This document shows positions 15,864 through 25,788 of a DNA stretch of 64,000 nt, piece by piece. Origin of the DNA: CAVPWP01 sp050789285 (GTDB lineage Bacteria; Pseudomonadota; Alphaproteobacteria; Rhodobacterales; Rhodobacteraceae); NCBI RefSeq assembly GCF_050789285.1, contig NZ_JBOUVX010000002.1:62001-126000 (forward strand), written 5' to 3'. A program made the translations under genes and the position numbers. Within the stretch, counting starts at the first letter, position 1. Each line of letters begins with the position of its first letter. Under the pieces are notes generated by a model. It was not told where the DNA came from and searched no databases. It was given only the letters and a program-made list of their open reading frames with translations.

Positions 15864-17173
15864 GTGGTGGCTCCAGGGTTCAGAGGCGGAAGCGCGCTGA
15901 TGTGCGCGCCGGCGTTCGCAGGTCGCCGAACAGCGCGCAAGGCGCCGTCGAGCGCGCGCCAGGCGTCATCCGGGCTGGTCGTCGGTTCGTTGCCCGAGCC
16001 GTAGCGCGCGCGCCCGAGCGTGGCGAGTGCCTTCTGCACGTCCGGATCGCGGCGCGGATCACGTCCCTCGGTGCGGGCCGCCCAGAGATCGAGCGCGGGG
16101 TGAAGCGTGGCGTGGTCGCGCCGGGCAACGACATGCGCAAGCGCGCGCCACGCATGGCTCTCCGACGCCAGCCGGGCGGCACGCCGCGCGGCGACCCGCC
16201 GGCGCAGGGACGGCAGGACCAGGCGCAGGCAAAGCGCGAGGAGCGCCGCGAACGCCACCCCGGCTGCGGCAAGCATGGCAAGCCGCAGGCGCCCGTCGGG
16301 ATCCGCGAGGACGGCGGGAGGGCCGTCGACCGCGATCGCCACGGCGTCTGCGCGCGCCGTCTCGACCGTGCCGGTGTCGATGTCGAACCATTGCAGCACG
16401 ACTTCCGGAAGCGTCCCCGACCCGCCGCCTTCGGCGACATAGGTGACGCTTTCCACGCGGCTCCCCGCAAGCTGACCACGGTTTTCCGTCTCTTCGACGA
16501 CGGGGGTGTCGGGATAGGCGGCAAGGCCCGCGACCTCACCGGGCGGCAGAAGGGCCGGCAGGAACATGGGCGAGACGCCCGCCACCTCGACGGTGATCGT
16601 GCGCGTGATGCTGTCGCCCGGGACCATGGCGGATGGGTCGCCCGCGATCTGCTGGGTCAGCGACAGGTCTGACGCGGCGACGAAGGGATCGAGCCCCTCG
16701 GCAGCCTCGGGCAGCACGCCGGAAAGTGCCAGCGCCCCGGTCGAAAGTGTCGTGCGCACGGGCCCGTCCGCGGTGGCGTCCGCCCAGGTCACGACGACCT
16801 CCTGCGCGGGAAGCGCGAAGGCGCCGGGGAGCATCGGGGATATCCGGTAGCGCCGCGAGATGCCTGACCACGTGTCGCCGTCGATCCGCTCGGACACCGG
16901 GCTGGTGCCGCCTTCGGGCACCCGGACCAGCAGGTTCGGCGCCTCGAATCCTGGCCACACCGGCGGGGCCGTCATGAAGCTCGGAACGAGCACGGTGAGA
17001 CGGAGGGTCAGGAACTGCCCCGGAACCGCCTCTGTCTCGGGGAAATCGACGCGCAGGACCGGCTGCCCGGAAGATGCCTCCTCGGGCGGCGGCGCCGGGT
17101 CGGCCGACTGCGCCTGAAGCGGCTGGCCGGCCAGAAGGGCGGCAAGGATGAACGCGGTCGGGCCGGGCCTCAT
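15860..17173 (-). CDS. BatD-like periplasmic/membrane protein
   Basis: 437 residues. After a signal peptide (ending LQAQS) come beta-sandwich repeats with the BatD flavour (QPVLRVDFPETEAVPGQFLTLRL; GDSITRTITVEVAGVSP). One membrane segment follows around 285-310 (LAMLAAAGVAFAALLALCL), then a cytosolic basic helical tail. BatD proteins accompany MoxR and vWA (BatA/BatB) proteins and are thought to present substrates in the periplasm. Overlaps of four bases with both neighbours show it is part of the operon. Confidence 0.8.
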   Translation of the reverse strand: MRPGPTAFILAALLAGQPLQAQSADPAPPPEEASSGQPVLRVDFPETEAVPGQFLTLRLTVLVPSFMTAPPVWPGFEAPNLLVRVPEGGTSPVSERIDGDTWSGISRRYRISPMLPGAFALPAQEVVVTWADATADGPVRTTLSTGALALSGVLPEAAEGLDPFVAASDLSLTQQIAGDPSAMVPGDSITRTITVEVAGVSPMFLPALLPPGEVAGLAAYPDTPVVEETENRGQLAGSRVESVTYVAEGGGSGTLPEVVLQWFDIDTGTVETARADAVAIAVDGPPAVLADPDGRLRLAMLAAAGVAFAALLALCLRLVLPSLRRRVAARRAARLASESHAWRALAHVVARRDHATLHPALDLWAARTEGRDPRRDPDVQKALATLGRARYGSGNEPTTSPDDAWRALDGALRAVRRPANAGAHISALPPLNPGATT

Positions 17174-18738
17174 TCGGTGCCCTCCTCGCCGCCGCCGTCG
17201 GCCGCCACGGGATTGGACACGCGCGCCGCGTCCTCGATCGCGAAGCGGATGCGCAGGAAATCCCCGGTGCGCGTGTCGACCGTGTTCATCCACTGCTCCG
17301 TCGACATAAGGCCGGGCCCGTCACCCTCCTCGGGCACCTCCATCTGGGTCTCCGTGCCGCGTCCCGCCTCGTTGTCGAGCACGACCTCGTCTGCGCCGAT
17401 ACCGGCATCTTCTCCGGTGTCCTCCGCTTCACGCAGGTCCTCCACATACTCGACGATCCGCCGCGCCTGTTCGAGGTTCTCGGCGGCGCCGGGGAAGTCG
17501 GGGTCGCGCGCCACCGCCGTCTCGAAGCTGCGCACCCCGTCGCGGTATCCCCGCGACTTGATGTGCGCCATGCCCTGGATGAACGCCGCCTCGGCGGTCT
17601 CGACGCGGTCGAGAACGGTCACAGCATCCTCGTACTGTCCGTGCCGGTAGAGCGCATAGCCGCGCCAGAGGGGGTCGACGAAAAGTTCTGCCGCGCGGCC
17701 GAAGTCCCGGTTCTCGTAAGCGAGCCGGCCCTGCTGGTCCGGCGTGAGGAACCAGTCAACGAGGCCGTCGGCGCGGGCGGCACCCGGCAGCCCGCACGCG
17801 ACCGCAAGCGCGGCCAGCGCCGTCCAGCGCATCGTCCAGCCGCGTCGGAACCACAGCAGCAGAAGTGCGGCCGCCGGCCAGGCAAGCCAGTGCGCGCGGT
17901 CCTCCCACGGCTGGTCGCCGTCTTCAAGCTGCGCGCGGGTGTAGGCGGCGTTCAAAAGCGCGTCGATGCGGCGGATGTCGGCGTCGTCGGGCGTGACCGG
18001 CACGACGGGCAGACCCAGCGCATCGATGCCCCGGTCGCGCGCCCCGTCAGGAAGCATCGCGAGGACCGAGACCGCCTGTCCGCTTTCGCCGAGCGCGGGG
18101 ACGTCCGCGGGATCGATGCCGTCCGTCACGAAAAGAATGCCGCCCACCCCGCCGTCCGCCTCTTCGGCGAGAAGCGCCTCGGCCAGGGCGAGCGCATCGG
18201 CCGCGGCCGCGCCCACGGCCGGCATGATGTCGGGCGACAGGCCGGCGAGATAGGGCACCATCACGCCGGGGTCCTCGGTCATCGGAACAACGACATGGGC
18301 GGTGCCGGCATAGGCGACGAGCGCCGTCCGCGCGCCCGCCCGCAGGTCGAGGAAATCGCGGATCTTCTGCTTGCCGCGCTCCAGGCGCGACGGCGCGATG
18401 TCGCCGGCTTCCATGGACGGCGTGACCGCCAGCACCACCACGGCCGGAGCCGACTGCGCGGCGAAGGGGTCGGGCACGCGCGACCAGGTCGGGCCGGCAG
18501 CACCAAGCGCCGCAAGCGCGAGCGTGAGCGCCACCCCGTCCACGGGTCTGAGCCGCCCCGCCCCGCCCCGACCGACCGTCAGGGCCTGTCGCAGATGCGG
18601 GGCAATGCCCTCCGCACGAAGTCCGCGCGCGCGCGCGGACCGCCGCACCGACCACCACAGGACCAGGATGACCGGCAGAAGCGCAAGCCAGAGCGGGCGC
18701 AGGAAGTGGAACGCCTCGAGGAAGAGTGCGGCATCCAT
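17170..18738 (-). CDS. BatB-like vWA protein fused to TPR region, degenerate MIDAS
   Basis: 522 residues. A membrane helix lies near the N-terminus (LPVILVLWW), then a second, then a vWA domain (about 95-270), another hydrophobic segment near 320, and a TPR-like tail (RLAYENRDFGRAAELF, DAVTVLDRVETAEAAF) ending in an acidic stretch, an architecture like BatB fused to BatC. The metal-ion site is unusual: where BatB normally has DxSxS, this protein reads A104-V-T106-P-S108, so the first aspartate is missing. It may bind partners without a metal. The start shares one base with the upstream vWA gene stop. Confidence 0.85.
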   Translation of the reverse strand: MDAALFLEAFHFLRPLWLALLPVILVLWWSVRRSARARGLRAEGIAPHLRQALTVGRGGAGRLRPVDGVALTLALAALGAAGPTWSRVPDPFAAQSAPAVVVLAVTPSMEAGDIAPSRLERGKQKIRDFLDLRAGARTALVAYAGTAHVVVPMTEDPGVMVPYLAGLSPDIMPAVGAAAADALALAEALLAEEADGGVGGILFVTDGIDPADVPALGESGQAVSVLAMLPDGARDRGIDALGLPVVPVTPDDADIRRIDALLNAAYTRAQLEDGDQPWEDRAHWLAWPAAALLLLWFRRGWTMRWTALAALAVACGLPGAARADGLVDWFLTPDQQGRLAYENRDFGRAAELFVDPLWRGYALYRHGQYEDAVTVLDRVETAEAAFIQGMAHIKSRGYRDGVRSFETAVARDPDFPGAAENLEQARRIVEYVEDLREAEDTGEDAGIGADEVVLDNEAGRGTETQMEVPEEGDGPGLMSTEQWMNTVDTRTGDFLRIRFAIEDAARVSNPVAADGGGEEGTE

Positions 18739-19751
18739 CACGGCGTCCCCGTCGCCAACGCCCGGCGCCCCGCCGCGCGCCGCCTCGTCGCCCCGAGATG
18801 GAGAATCGCCAGCGTGCCAGTCCCGATCACCGCCGCCGAGGCGAGCGCCACCCACGACAGGGACTGGCGCGGTCGGTAGGACAGCGTCTCGACCTCGCGC
18901 GGGGCGAGCGCGTCGATCCGATCATAGACCTCCTGCAGCGCGCGTTCGTCCTCGGCGAAGAAATATTCTCCACCGGACCGGTCCGCGACGGCCTGGAGCG
19001 TGGCAAGGTCCACCCGGTTTTCGCCCGTGGCCTCGGGATCGCCAACGCCGATCGAGTAGATCTCGACGCCCCTGTCGGCGGCGATCTCGGCGGCGTTGAC
19101 AGGGCTCATCCGGCTCGCCGTGTCCGATCCGTCGGACAGAAGGATCAGAAGCCGCTGGTCGATATCCGATGCCTCGAAGGTCCGGATGGCAAGCCCGATC
19201 GCGTCACCAAGCGCCGTGTGCGGCCCCGCCATCCCCACCTCCGTCCGGTCGAGAAGAGCGAGAATCGTGTCGAGGTCGTCCGTCAACGGGGCCTGAAGGT
19301 AGGCGGCGGAGCCGAACACGATCAACGCCATCCGGTCGCCGTCGCGGCCCGCGACGAAGGAGGTCACGACGTCGCGCACGCCGGCAAGGCGCTGCTTGCG
19401 CCCGCCGTCCGGGGTCGCGAAGTCGCGCGCGTCCATCGAGCCCGAGATGTCGATGGCAAGGACGACGTCGCGCGCGGCGCGTTCGGTCGTGACCGGCGGG
19501 CCCACGCGCTCGGGCCGGGCAAGCGCCAGCACGACCAGCCCCCAGCAAAGCGCGCCGGCTGCCGTGGCGAACCACGGCCGCGACAGCACCGCCGCACCGG
19601 CGCGCGGTTCGACGCCCGCGGCCTCGGTCACGCGGCGGAAAAAGGGGAACCGCACCGCTTCCTCGCGCTCCCGGTGCGGCGGAACAAGGCGCCACACAAG
19701 GATCGGCAGGGGCAGGAGCCATAGCGCCCAGGGCGCGGCCAGGCCAATCAT
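18738..19751 (-). CDS. BatA-like vWA protein with intact MIDAS
   Basis: 337 residues. Two N-terminal membrane helices (ALWLLPLPILVWRLV and a second around 62-78) and one C-terminal helix (WVALASAAVIGTGTLAIL) bracket a von Willebrand A domain. It has a complete metal-ion adhesion site, D101-I-S-G-S-M-D107, plus TALGDAIG and LSDGSD. BatA-type proteins work with MoxR ATPases in assembling or activating protein complexes. It overlaps the DUF4381-like gene by four bases and the BatB-like gene by one. Confidence 0.9.
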   Translation of the reverse strand: MIGLAAPWALWLLPLPILVWRLVPPHREREEAVRFPFFRRVTEAAGVEPRAGAAVLSRPWFATAAGALCWGLVVLALARPERVGPPVTTERAARDVVLAIDISGSMDARDFATPDGGRKQRLAGVRDVVTSFVAGRDGDRMALIVFGSAAYLQAPLTDDLDTILALLDRTEVGMAGPHTALGDAIGLAIRTFEASDIDQRLLILLSDGSDTASRMSPVNAAEIAADRGVEIYSIGVGDPEATGENRVDLATLQAVADRSGGEYFFAEDERALQEVYDRIDALAPREVETLSYRPRQSLSWVALASAAVIGTGTLAILHLGATRRRAAGRRALATGTP

Positions 19752-20266
19752 GCGGCATCCCTCTGCCGCCGCGCGCGGCTCTCGTTCGGCGGCTCGCGCC
19801 GATGGGTGCGAAGCCAGCTCTCCGCCGCGCGCCGCAGCGCCGGCGAAGCCGTCGTCGCGCCGCCGCGCCAGGGCGCCGTGACAAGCTCGCGCCCGGTCGT
19901 CTCGGAAAAGCCGTCCGGCCCGGTGCGGTCGAGAAAGGCAATCCAGTCCGCGCCCGCAAGCCCCGCGACGTCCTCGCGGGGCCACGCCGCAAGAGCGGCG
20001 CGGCGCAGGACCACCGCGATCTCTGCCGGCGTCGTCGCTTGCGCCAGTTCGGCCAGCGCGGCCTGCCGATAGGCATTGGCGCGACGGTGCGCCACCCGTC
20101 GCCGGACAAGCCACACGAAGAGCCCCGCCGCGATCACGGCGAGCAAGGCCCAGCCCCATGTCTCCGGAACAAGCGGGACGGGCGCAGGCTCGGACGGCTC
20201 GATCAGCGCGTCGATCAGATCGACGAGGTTCACCGGACCCGCGTGATCGGTCTCGCCCCCGTTCAT
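19748..20266 (-). CDS. DUF4381-like membrane protein of the MoxR/vWA cluster
   Basis: 172 residues. LVDLIDALIEPSEPAPVPLVPETWGW is followed by a single membrane helix (ALLAVIAAGLFVWLV), then a basic cytoplasmic helical part (AYRQAALAELAQ, VVLRRAALAAWPREDVAGL, WIAFLD). This is the layout of DUF4381 proteins, which sit between DUF58 and vWA genes in such clusters and play the position of MxaK-type genes in methanol dehydrogenase loci. Function unknown. Four-base overlaps occur on both sides. Confidence 0.8.
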   Translation of the reverse strand: MNGGETDHAGPVNLVDLIDALIEPSEPAPVPLVPETWGWALLAVIAAGLFVWLVRRRVAHRRANAYRQAALAELAQATTPAEIAVVLRRAALAAWPREDVAGLAGADWIAFLDRTGPDGFSETTGRELVTAPWRGGATTASPALRRAAESWLRTHRREPPNESRARRQRDAA

Positions 20267-21240
20267 CGCGGACCAAGCCCCATGAGCCGACGCATCTGCG
20301 GCAACGTCTCCTCGGCGGCGCTGAGCGGAAGAACGGGCACGCCGAAGCGGCGCTGCCAGTCGAGCACTTCCGCAAGCCGGCCCGTCGCGAAATCGCGCAA
20401 CCGTCTGCGCGAGTCCGCGCCGCGCGTGTCGATCTCGGCCTGGAGCGTGCCGTCGGACACGACGAGCCGAACGTTCGTCTCAAGGCCTTCGCCCAGGGGA
20501 TCGGTGACCGTGACGAGGACCAGATCGTTCCTCCGCGCAAGCCCCGAGACGATGCGCGCCGTCTGGTCGTCGATTCCGTCGAAGTCGCTCAGGACGATGA
20601 CAAGGTGGTTGCGCGGCGCGATCCGGGCCACGGCGCGCATCACCTGCGTCAGCCCGACGGGTTCGACCGCCGGTGCATCCGGGCGCAGCAGATCGTTCGC
20701 CTCGGCAAGGGCTGAAAGGAACCGGTTCAGCGCGGCCCGGCTGCGCTGCGGCCGGACTTCGGCGACCACCGCGTCGCCGAAGACGATTCCGCCGACGCGG
20801 TCGCCCTGATCGAGGATGCGGAAGGCCGACAGCGCGGCGGCCTCGGCGGCGGTCACGGACTTCATGTTCAGCACCGAACCGAAGAACATGCTCATGCGCT
20901 GGTCCACGACGATCAGCGCGGGGCGGTCGCGTTCCTCGGTCATGACCCGGACATGGGGGCGGCCGGTGCGGGCCGTCACCTTCCAGTCGATCGCGCGGAT
21001 GTCGTCACCCGGCAGGTAGTCGCGCAGGTCCTCGAAGTTCAGACCCCGTCCGCGCAGGCGCGAGGCATGGCGGCCGTTCAGGATCGAGCGCGCCGGCTGG
21101 CGCGGCAGGAAGCTCAGACCCGTCGCACGCCGATCGAGGGTGCGCAGGTGCTCGAGATCGGCATGGATGCGCGGGTCACGGGCCACTCGCGGCGCGGCAG
21201 GCAGCGTTGCGGTGCGGATTCGGGCGGCGCGGTCCTGCAT
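20263..21240 (-). CDS. DUF58 family protein (MxaS-like)
   Basis: 325 residues. It contains the DUF58 core GRGLNFEDLRDYLPGDDIRAIDW, followed by a degenerate vWA-like domain (ALIVVDQRMSMFFGS; HLVIVLSDFDGIDD). There is no signal peptide or membrane segment, so it is probably cytoplasmic and acts with the MoxR ATPase encoded just before it (10-base gap). In mxa clusters the equivalent is MxaS. The ATG at 21240 is the first sensible start. Confidence 0.9.
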   Translation of the reverse strand: MQDRAARIRTATLPAAPRVARDPRIHADLEHLRTLDRRATGLSFLPRQPARSILNGRHASRLRGRGLNFEDLRDYLPGDDIRAIDWKVTARTGRPHVRVMTEERDRPALIVVDQRMSMFFGSVLNMKSVTAAEAAALSAFRILDQGDRVGGIVFGDAVVAEVRPQRSRAALNRFLSALAEANDLLRPDAPAVEPVGLTQVMRAVARIAPRNHLVIVLSDFDGIDDQTARIVSGLARRNDLVLVTVTDPLGEGLETNVRLVVSDGTLQAEIDTRGADSRRRLRDFATGRLAEVLDWQRRFGVPVLPLSAAEETLPQMRRLMGLGPR

Positions 21241-21250
21241 GGCCTCTTCC

Positions 21251-22263
<1,013 letters not shown>

Positions 22264-22267
<4 letters not shown>

Positions 22268-22722
22268 GCCATCTGATCCCCCGTTTCGCCGGCAAGCCTC
22301 GCCCGGGCTGCCGTCGTGGTCTTCCAGGCCGCGCCGATGACCTCCGGGACGTGCGGAGCAAGCTCTTGCAGCGCCTCCGACGGCACGGCCGAGACAACGA
22401 GCGGCATGCACCACGTGTTGCCGGAGGCGACGACGCACCGGGGCGGATCCTCGCGGGCGGTGGCCCCGATGGCCTCTTCGCAAACCTCCCGGTAGCCGAC
22501 CCAGAGCTTTCGCGCGTCGGGGTAGGCGACAGAGACCCCGGCGGGTTCGGACGCGTCGAAGCCCTTCAGATGGAACCTCTTGTCGCCCTCGGCGCGATGC
22601 CGCTTCGCAAACTGTTTTCGGTTCAGAGCGAACTCCGACTTCTCGGGTGTCGGGCGGGCCGGCGCGGGGAACCGAGCATGCGCCGAGGTGGCGACCGCCG
22701 CGACTGGCCAGACGGACCTCAT
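22264..22722 (-). CDS. Small probably secreted protein, unknown
   Basis: 152 residues. A short hydrophobic N-terminus (SVWPVAAVATSAHA) looks like a weak signal peptide with an AHA cleavage site. The rest is soluble, with a basic patch (RKQFAKRHRAEGDKRFHLKGF) and three cysteines (REVCEEAIG, PPRCVVASGNTWC). I do not recognise the family. The ATG at 22722 was chosen over 22731 because it overlaps the HAD stop as ATGA. Its position between HAD phosphatase and MoxR suggests it belongs to the same pathway. Confidence 0.75.
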
Positions 22723-23681
22723 CTGGACCATACCTGCTCCCAGTCCTCGGCCACGTCGACGAACAGCCAGCCCCGGCCAGGGCCCGCATCGAGGCCGCCG
22801 ACGCGTTGCCCGGCGCGGCTGTCCGGGTCGCAGGCGGCCTCGTGTCCGCCGTCTGTGTGGTGGACGATCATCGCGAAGCGGGCGCCGCCCCCCGCCACGG
22901 TGTATGCGGGCATCTGGAAGTCTCCGTCCCAATTGCCTACCGCGAAGATCGGTCGCCGTCCGATACGGCTTTCGAGTCCGACGGTCTTTCCGGCCTTGTC
23001 GCCCCCGAAGGCGATGCCGGGCAGCTTCAACACCTGCGCGGTCCCATCGTCTGGTTCCGTCGGGTTGGCCGATCCCAGGACATGTTCGGGCGGGATGCCA
23101 TAGGTTTCTTCCGCGAGGATACGCAGGAAGTGCACGCTGCCGTCCGAGACGACCCAGGTCTCGAACCCCTCGTCCCGCAGGTAGGCGAGAAGCTCGAGCA
23201 TCGGCTGATAGATCATGTCGCGGTAGGGTAGTCCCGTATCGGGGTGCGTCGCGGTCCGCAGCCAGTCCCGCACGTCGGCCTGGAAGTCAGGCACGAACAT
23301 CCCCGAATGCAGGACATTCAGAACCTCGATCGCGCCTTTGGCGCCGCCGGCGCGCATGGCTTCCACGTCCCCCGCGCAGGCGGCCCGCAGGACATCGGAC
23401 GTCAGGATGGATGGATCGGCCACGGCTTTTTCGCGCAGCCGGTCCATCGCGTGGATGAGCTGAAGATGCACCGCCTGCTCGGCCCAGAGGCACCCGTCGT
23501 CGTCAAAGACGGCGATCCGGTTTGCCGGAGTGACGTAATCGGGAGAGGACGGGTCGGTCACGCTTTCGACAAAGGCGATGATCCTCGCTTTCGCCACGGT
23601 GTCGTTCCACGAGGGCAAGGGATCGGCAAGAACAGGGGCAGCGTCGCCGAAATTGAACAAGATGGCGATGGGCTGGTGCAT
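22719..23681 (-). CDS. HAD-superfamily phosphatase
   Basis: 320 residues. Motif I is FDDDGCLW (about 58-65), with the nucleophile aspartate and the D+2 acid; motif II lies in WVVSDGS and motif IV in VGNWDGDFQM. The family (LPSWND...FDNDGTLW) resembles phosphoserine-phosphatase-like HADs, often with an exported N-terminus; here the N-terminal hydrophobic part is weak, so location is uncertain. AAGGGAG precedes the ATG. It hydrolyses a phosphomonoester of unknown identity. The downstream overlap couples it to the MoxR group. Confidence 0.88.
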   Translation of the reverse strand: MHQPIAILFNFGDAAPVLADPLPSWNDTVAKARIIAFVESVTDPSSPDYVTPANRIAVFDDDGCLWAEQAVHLQLIHAMDRLREKAVADPSILTSDVLRAACAGDVEAMRAGGAKGAIEVLNVLHSGMFVPDFQADVRDWLRTATHPDTGLPYRDMIYQPMLELLAYLRDEGFETWVVSDGSVHFLRILAEETYGIPPEHVLGSANPTEPDDGTAQVLKLPGIAFGGDKAGKTVGLESRIGRRPIFAVGNWDGDFQMPAYTVAGGGARFAMIVHHTDGGHEAACDPDSRAGQRVGGLDAGPGRGWLFVDVAEDWEQVWSR

Positions 23682-23738
23682 CTGATCGCTCCCTTGGGGA
23701 TCGGCTGCGCGGCGTCAGGTGGTGCCGCGGCCGATCAT

Positions 23739-23894
23739 CTACTGCCGGCAGGCCCGCACCTGTCCTGGCACCTGCGCACCGTTGGGTGTGAGGACGGTGA
23801 CCTCGCGTGGTTCGACAAACGTCGATCCGTCGGGTCGTTGCCCGCCGAGGCCGCAAGCGTGAGGGGGGATGAGAATCAAGAAACGAGGGCTCAT
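23739..23894 (-). CDS. Possible 51-aa small protein between sulfatase and HAD genes
   Basis: The open frame begins MSPRFLILIPPHACGLG and ends VPGQVRACRQ. AGGAAG lies 10 bases before its ATG, an appropriate ribosome binding site. Two cysteines and a FVEPREVTVLTPNGAQVPG segment give it a plausible small-protein composition. It lies in the same direction as, and between, two operon genes, filling an otherwise empty 340-base gap. I know of no family, and a chance frame is possible in GC-rich DNA. Confidence 0.4.
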   Translation of the reverse strand: MSPRFLILIPPHACGLGGQRPDGSTFVEPREVTVLTPNGAQVPGQVRACRQ

Positions 23895-23985
23895 GTCGTA
23901 GGTTCTTCCTGACTCAACGCACCGCGGGGAGCTGGCCGGCGGCGGGCCGCCCGAGGGAGCGCTGGGCCGCCGCCGACCGTCGAGC

Positions 23986-24013
23986 GACGCCCCGGATTCG
24001 TGTCCGGGGCGTC
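23986..24013. terminator. Perfect hairpin just after the sulfatase gene
   Basis: GACGCCCCGGA-TTCGTG-TCCGGGGCGTC, an 11-bp perfect stem, starts 12 bases beyond the sulfatase stop. No T-run follows on either strand, so it may partially terminate the transcript or protect the 3' end of the sulfatase message rather than fully separate the two parts of the gene set. Confidence 0.6.
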
Positions 24014-24025
24014 AGGTTGCATGGG

Positions 24026-25606
24026 CTACTGGGCGCCGCCGGGCTGCGACAGCGTTTCCAGCACCTTGTCGAGGCTGAAGGAAGCCGCTTCCTGCCGCGG
24101 CGGATATTCCTGGAAGGTCGCCAGGAAATTCGCCACGTACTGCTGCGCCGGCACGAGCATGAACGCACGGTCGAGCATCCAGTCGTAGTAGGTGTTCGAC
24201 GTGCGGTAGGCGCGTTCGTACGGATCCTGGCGCAGGTTGAAGATAAGCGGCGTCCGCAGCGGCGTCAGCGGCTGGACCCAGGCCCGGAAGGTCGACCAGG
24301 CTTCCTGCTCGAGGAACATGATCTTCCAGTCCATATAGCGAAGGGCCATCAGGTCTCCGTCGTCGGAGAAGTAGAAGATCTCCTTGCGCTCGCTCTCGTC
24401 GGTCTCGCCGGTCAGCATCGGCAGGATGTTGTAGCCGTCGAGATGGACCCGGTAATCGCGACCAAGCGACTGGTTGGTGACGCCATCGAGAAGATCTTCC
24501 TTGATCGTCTCGTTGCCCGCTGCGGCAAGGAAGGTGGGCAACCAGTCCATGTGGTGGACGATTTGGTTCGAGACCGATCCGGCTTCGATCTGACCCGGCC
24601 AGCGGACCATTGCCGGCACACGCCAGGCGCCTTCCCAGTTCGTGTTCTTCTCGCCCCAGAACGGCGTCATCCCGGCGTCAGGCCACGTGTTCATGTGCGG
24701 GCCGTTGTCGGTCGAATAGAGCACGATCGTGTTGTCTTCGATTCCAAGTTCCTCGAGCTTCGCGAGGAACTGACCGATGTGCATATCGTGCTGAACCATG
24801 CCGGCCTGGTATTCGCTCAACCTGCGCCCTGCGATGTCGTTGGCCTCGGCGCGGAAGTCGTCGGCGACGTGGGTCCGGAAGTGCATCCGCGTGCCCGACC
24901 ACCAGACGAACCATGGAACGCCCTCGGCCTCTTTCCGCTCGATGAAGTCGAGCGCGGCGGCCACCGTCTCGTCGTCGACGGTCTCCATCCGCTGGCGTGT
25001 CAGCGGACCGGTATCCTCGATCTCGCCATCGGCCGACGAGCGGATAACGCCGCGCGGGCCGAAACGCTCGCGGAAGGTCTCGCCGTCGGGCAGCACCAGA
25101 TCGCCCGGATAGTCCTCGTTCTCGGGCTCTTCCTCGGCGTTCAGGTGATAGAGGTTGCCGAAGAATTCGTCGAAACCGTGGTTCGTCGGCAGGTGCTCGT
25201 CGCGGTCGCCGAGATGGTTCTTCCCGAATTGGCCGGTGGCGTAGCCCTCGTCCTTCAGGAGGCCGGCGATCGTGGGATCCTCGACCTGCATGCCTTCTTC
25301 GGCGCCGGGAAGTCCGACCTTGGAAAGGCCCGTACGGAACACCGACTGGCCCATGATGAACGACGCGCGTCCGGCGGTGCACGATTGTTCGCCGTAGTAG
25401 TCGGTGAACATCATGCCCTCGGCCGCGATCCGGTCGATGTTGGGTGTCTCGTAGCCCATCAGGCCGAAGGTATAGGCCGAGATGTTCGATTGCCCGATGT
25501 CGTCGCCCCAAATGACAAGGATGTTGGGCGGATCGGCATCCTGGGCATGGGCCGCCGCCGCTCCGAGAGCGAGGGCCAGCGTGGTTGCGAACCTGAGGTT
25601 GATCAT
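24026..25606 (-). CDS. Secreted formylglycine-dependent sulfatase (arylsulfatase-type)
   Basis: 526 residues. The signal peptide (1-21, AHA-Q) exports it. PNILVIWGDDIG carries the calcium-binding aspartates. The catalytic cysteine is C76 in C-T-A-G-R, to be oxidised to formylglycine (CxAxR form). GKNHLGD and FFGNLYHLNAEEEPE are further arylsulfatase motifs, and DNGP is the second metal site. It hydrolyses a sulfate ester; the substrate is unknown. No formylglycine-generating enzyme lies in the window. The ATG at 25606 has GGGAG upstream. A 20-bp dyad (25743-25762) precedes it, suggesting control by the adjacent regulators. Confidence 0.93.
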   Translation of the reverse strand: MINLRFATTLALALGAAAAHAQDADPPNILVIWGDDIGQSNISAYTFGLMGYETPNIDRIAAEGMMFTDYYGEQSCTAGRASFIMGQSVFRTGLSKVGLPGAEEGMQVEDPTIAGLLKDEGYATGQFGKNHLGDRDEHLPTNHGFDEFFGNLYHLNAEEEPENEDYPGDLVLPDGETFRERFGPRGVIRSSADGEIEDTGPLTRQRMETVDDETVAAALDFIERKEAEGVPWFVWWSGTRMHFRTHVADDFRAEANDIAGRRLSEYQAGMVQHDMHIGQFLAKLEELGIEDNTIVLYSTDNGPHMNTWPDAGMTPFWGEKNTNWEGAWRVPAMVRWPGQIEAGSVSNQIVHHMDWLPTFLAAAGNETIKEDLLDGVTNQSLGRDYRVHLDGYNILPMLTGETDESERKEIFYFSDDGDLMALRYMDWKIMFLEQEAWSTFRAWVQPLTPLRTPLIFNLRQDPYERAYRTSNTYYDWMLDRAFMLVPAQQYVANFLATFQEYPPRQEAASFSLDKVLETLSQPGGAQ

Positions 25607-25628
25607 GGGGCGTCGTCTCCCTGGTTTT

Positions 25629-25654
25629 GAACTGCCCGAAAGCGGGCGTCGTTC
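25629..25654 (-). promoter_or_regulatory. Leader hairpin before the sulfatase
   Basis: GAAC-T-GCCCG-AAAG-CGGGC-GTC-GTTC folds into a stem with an internal loop, 23 bases before the sulfatase ATG and just upstream of its ribosome binding site. Role unknown. Confidence 0.35.
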
Positions 25655-25742
25655 GGGAGACAGCGGTTGCGACCGGAAAGGCGTGGCCTGGTCAGCCATC
25701 CCCAAAACTGCCCCTAGCCTGACTGACGCCGGGTAAGCCCGA

Positions 25743-25762
25743 TAGTTGGACCAAAGGCCAAT
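25743..25762. promoter_or_regulatory. Operator-like dyad, copy A (upstream of sulfatase)
   Basis: TAGTTGGACCAAAGGCCAAT. It matches copy B at 17 of 20 positions, with a dyad core TTGGnC-N4-GnCCAA. It lies 137 bases before the sulfatase ATG and just after the receiver gene. It is a likely binding site for the FixJ-like regulator encoded nearby. Confidence 0.6.
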
Positions 25763-25788
25763 GCGCTCGCTCGGCCGGTTTGGTCGCT

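Noticed and set aside
24017..25630. 537-codon open frame on the + strand opposite the sulfatase
   Set aside because: The - strand encodes an intact sulfatase with signal peptide and CTAGR site; the + frame has no recognisable motif.
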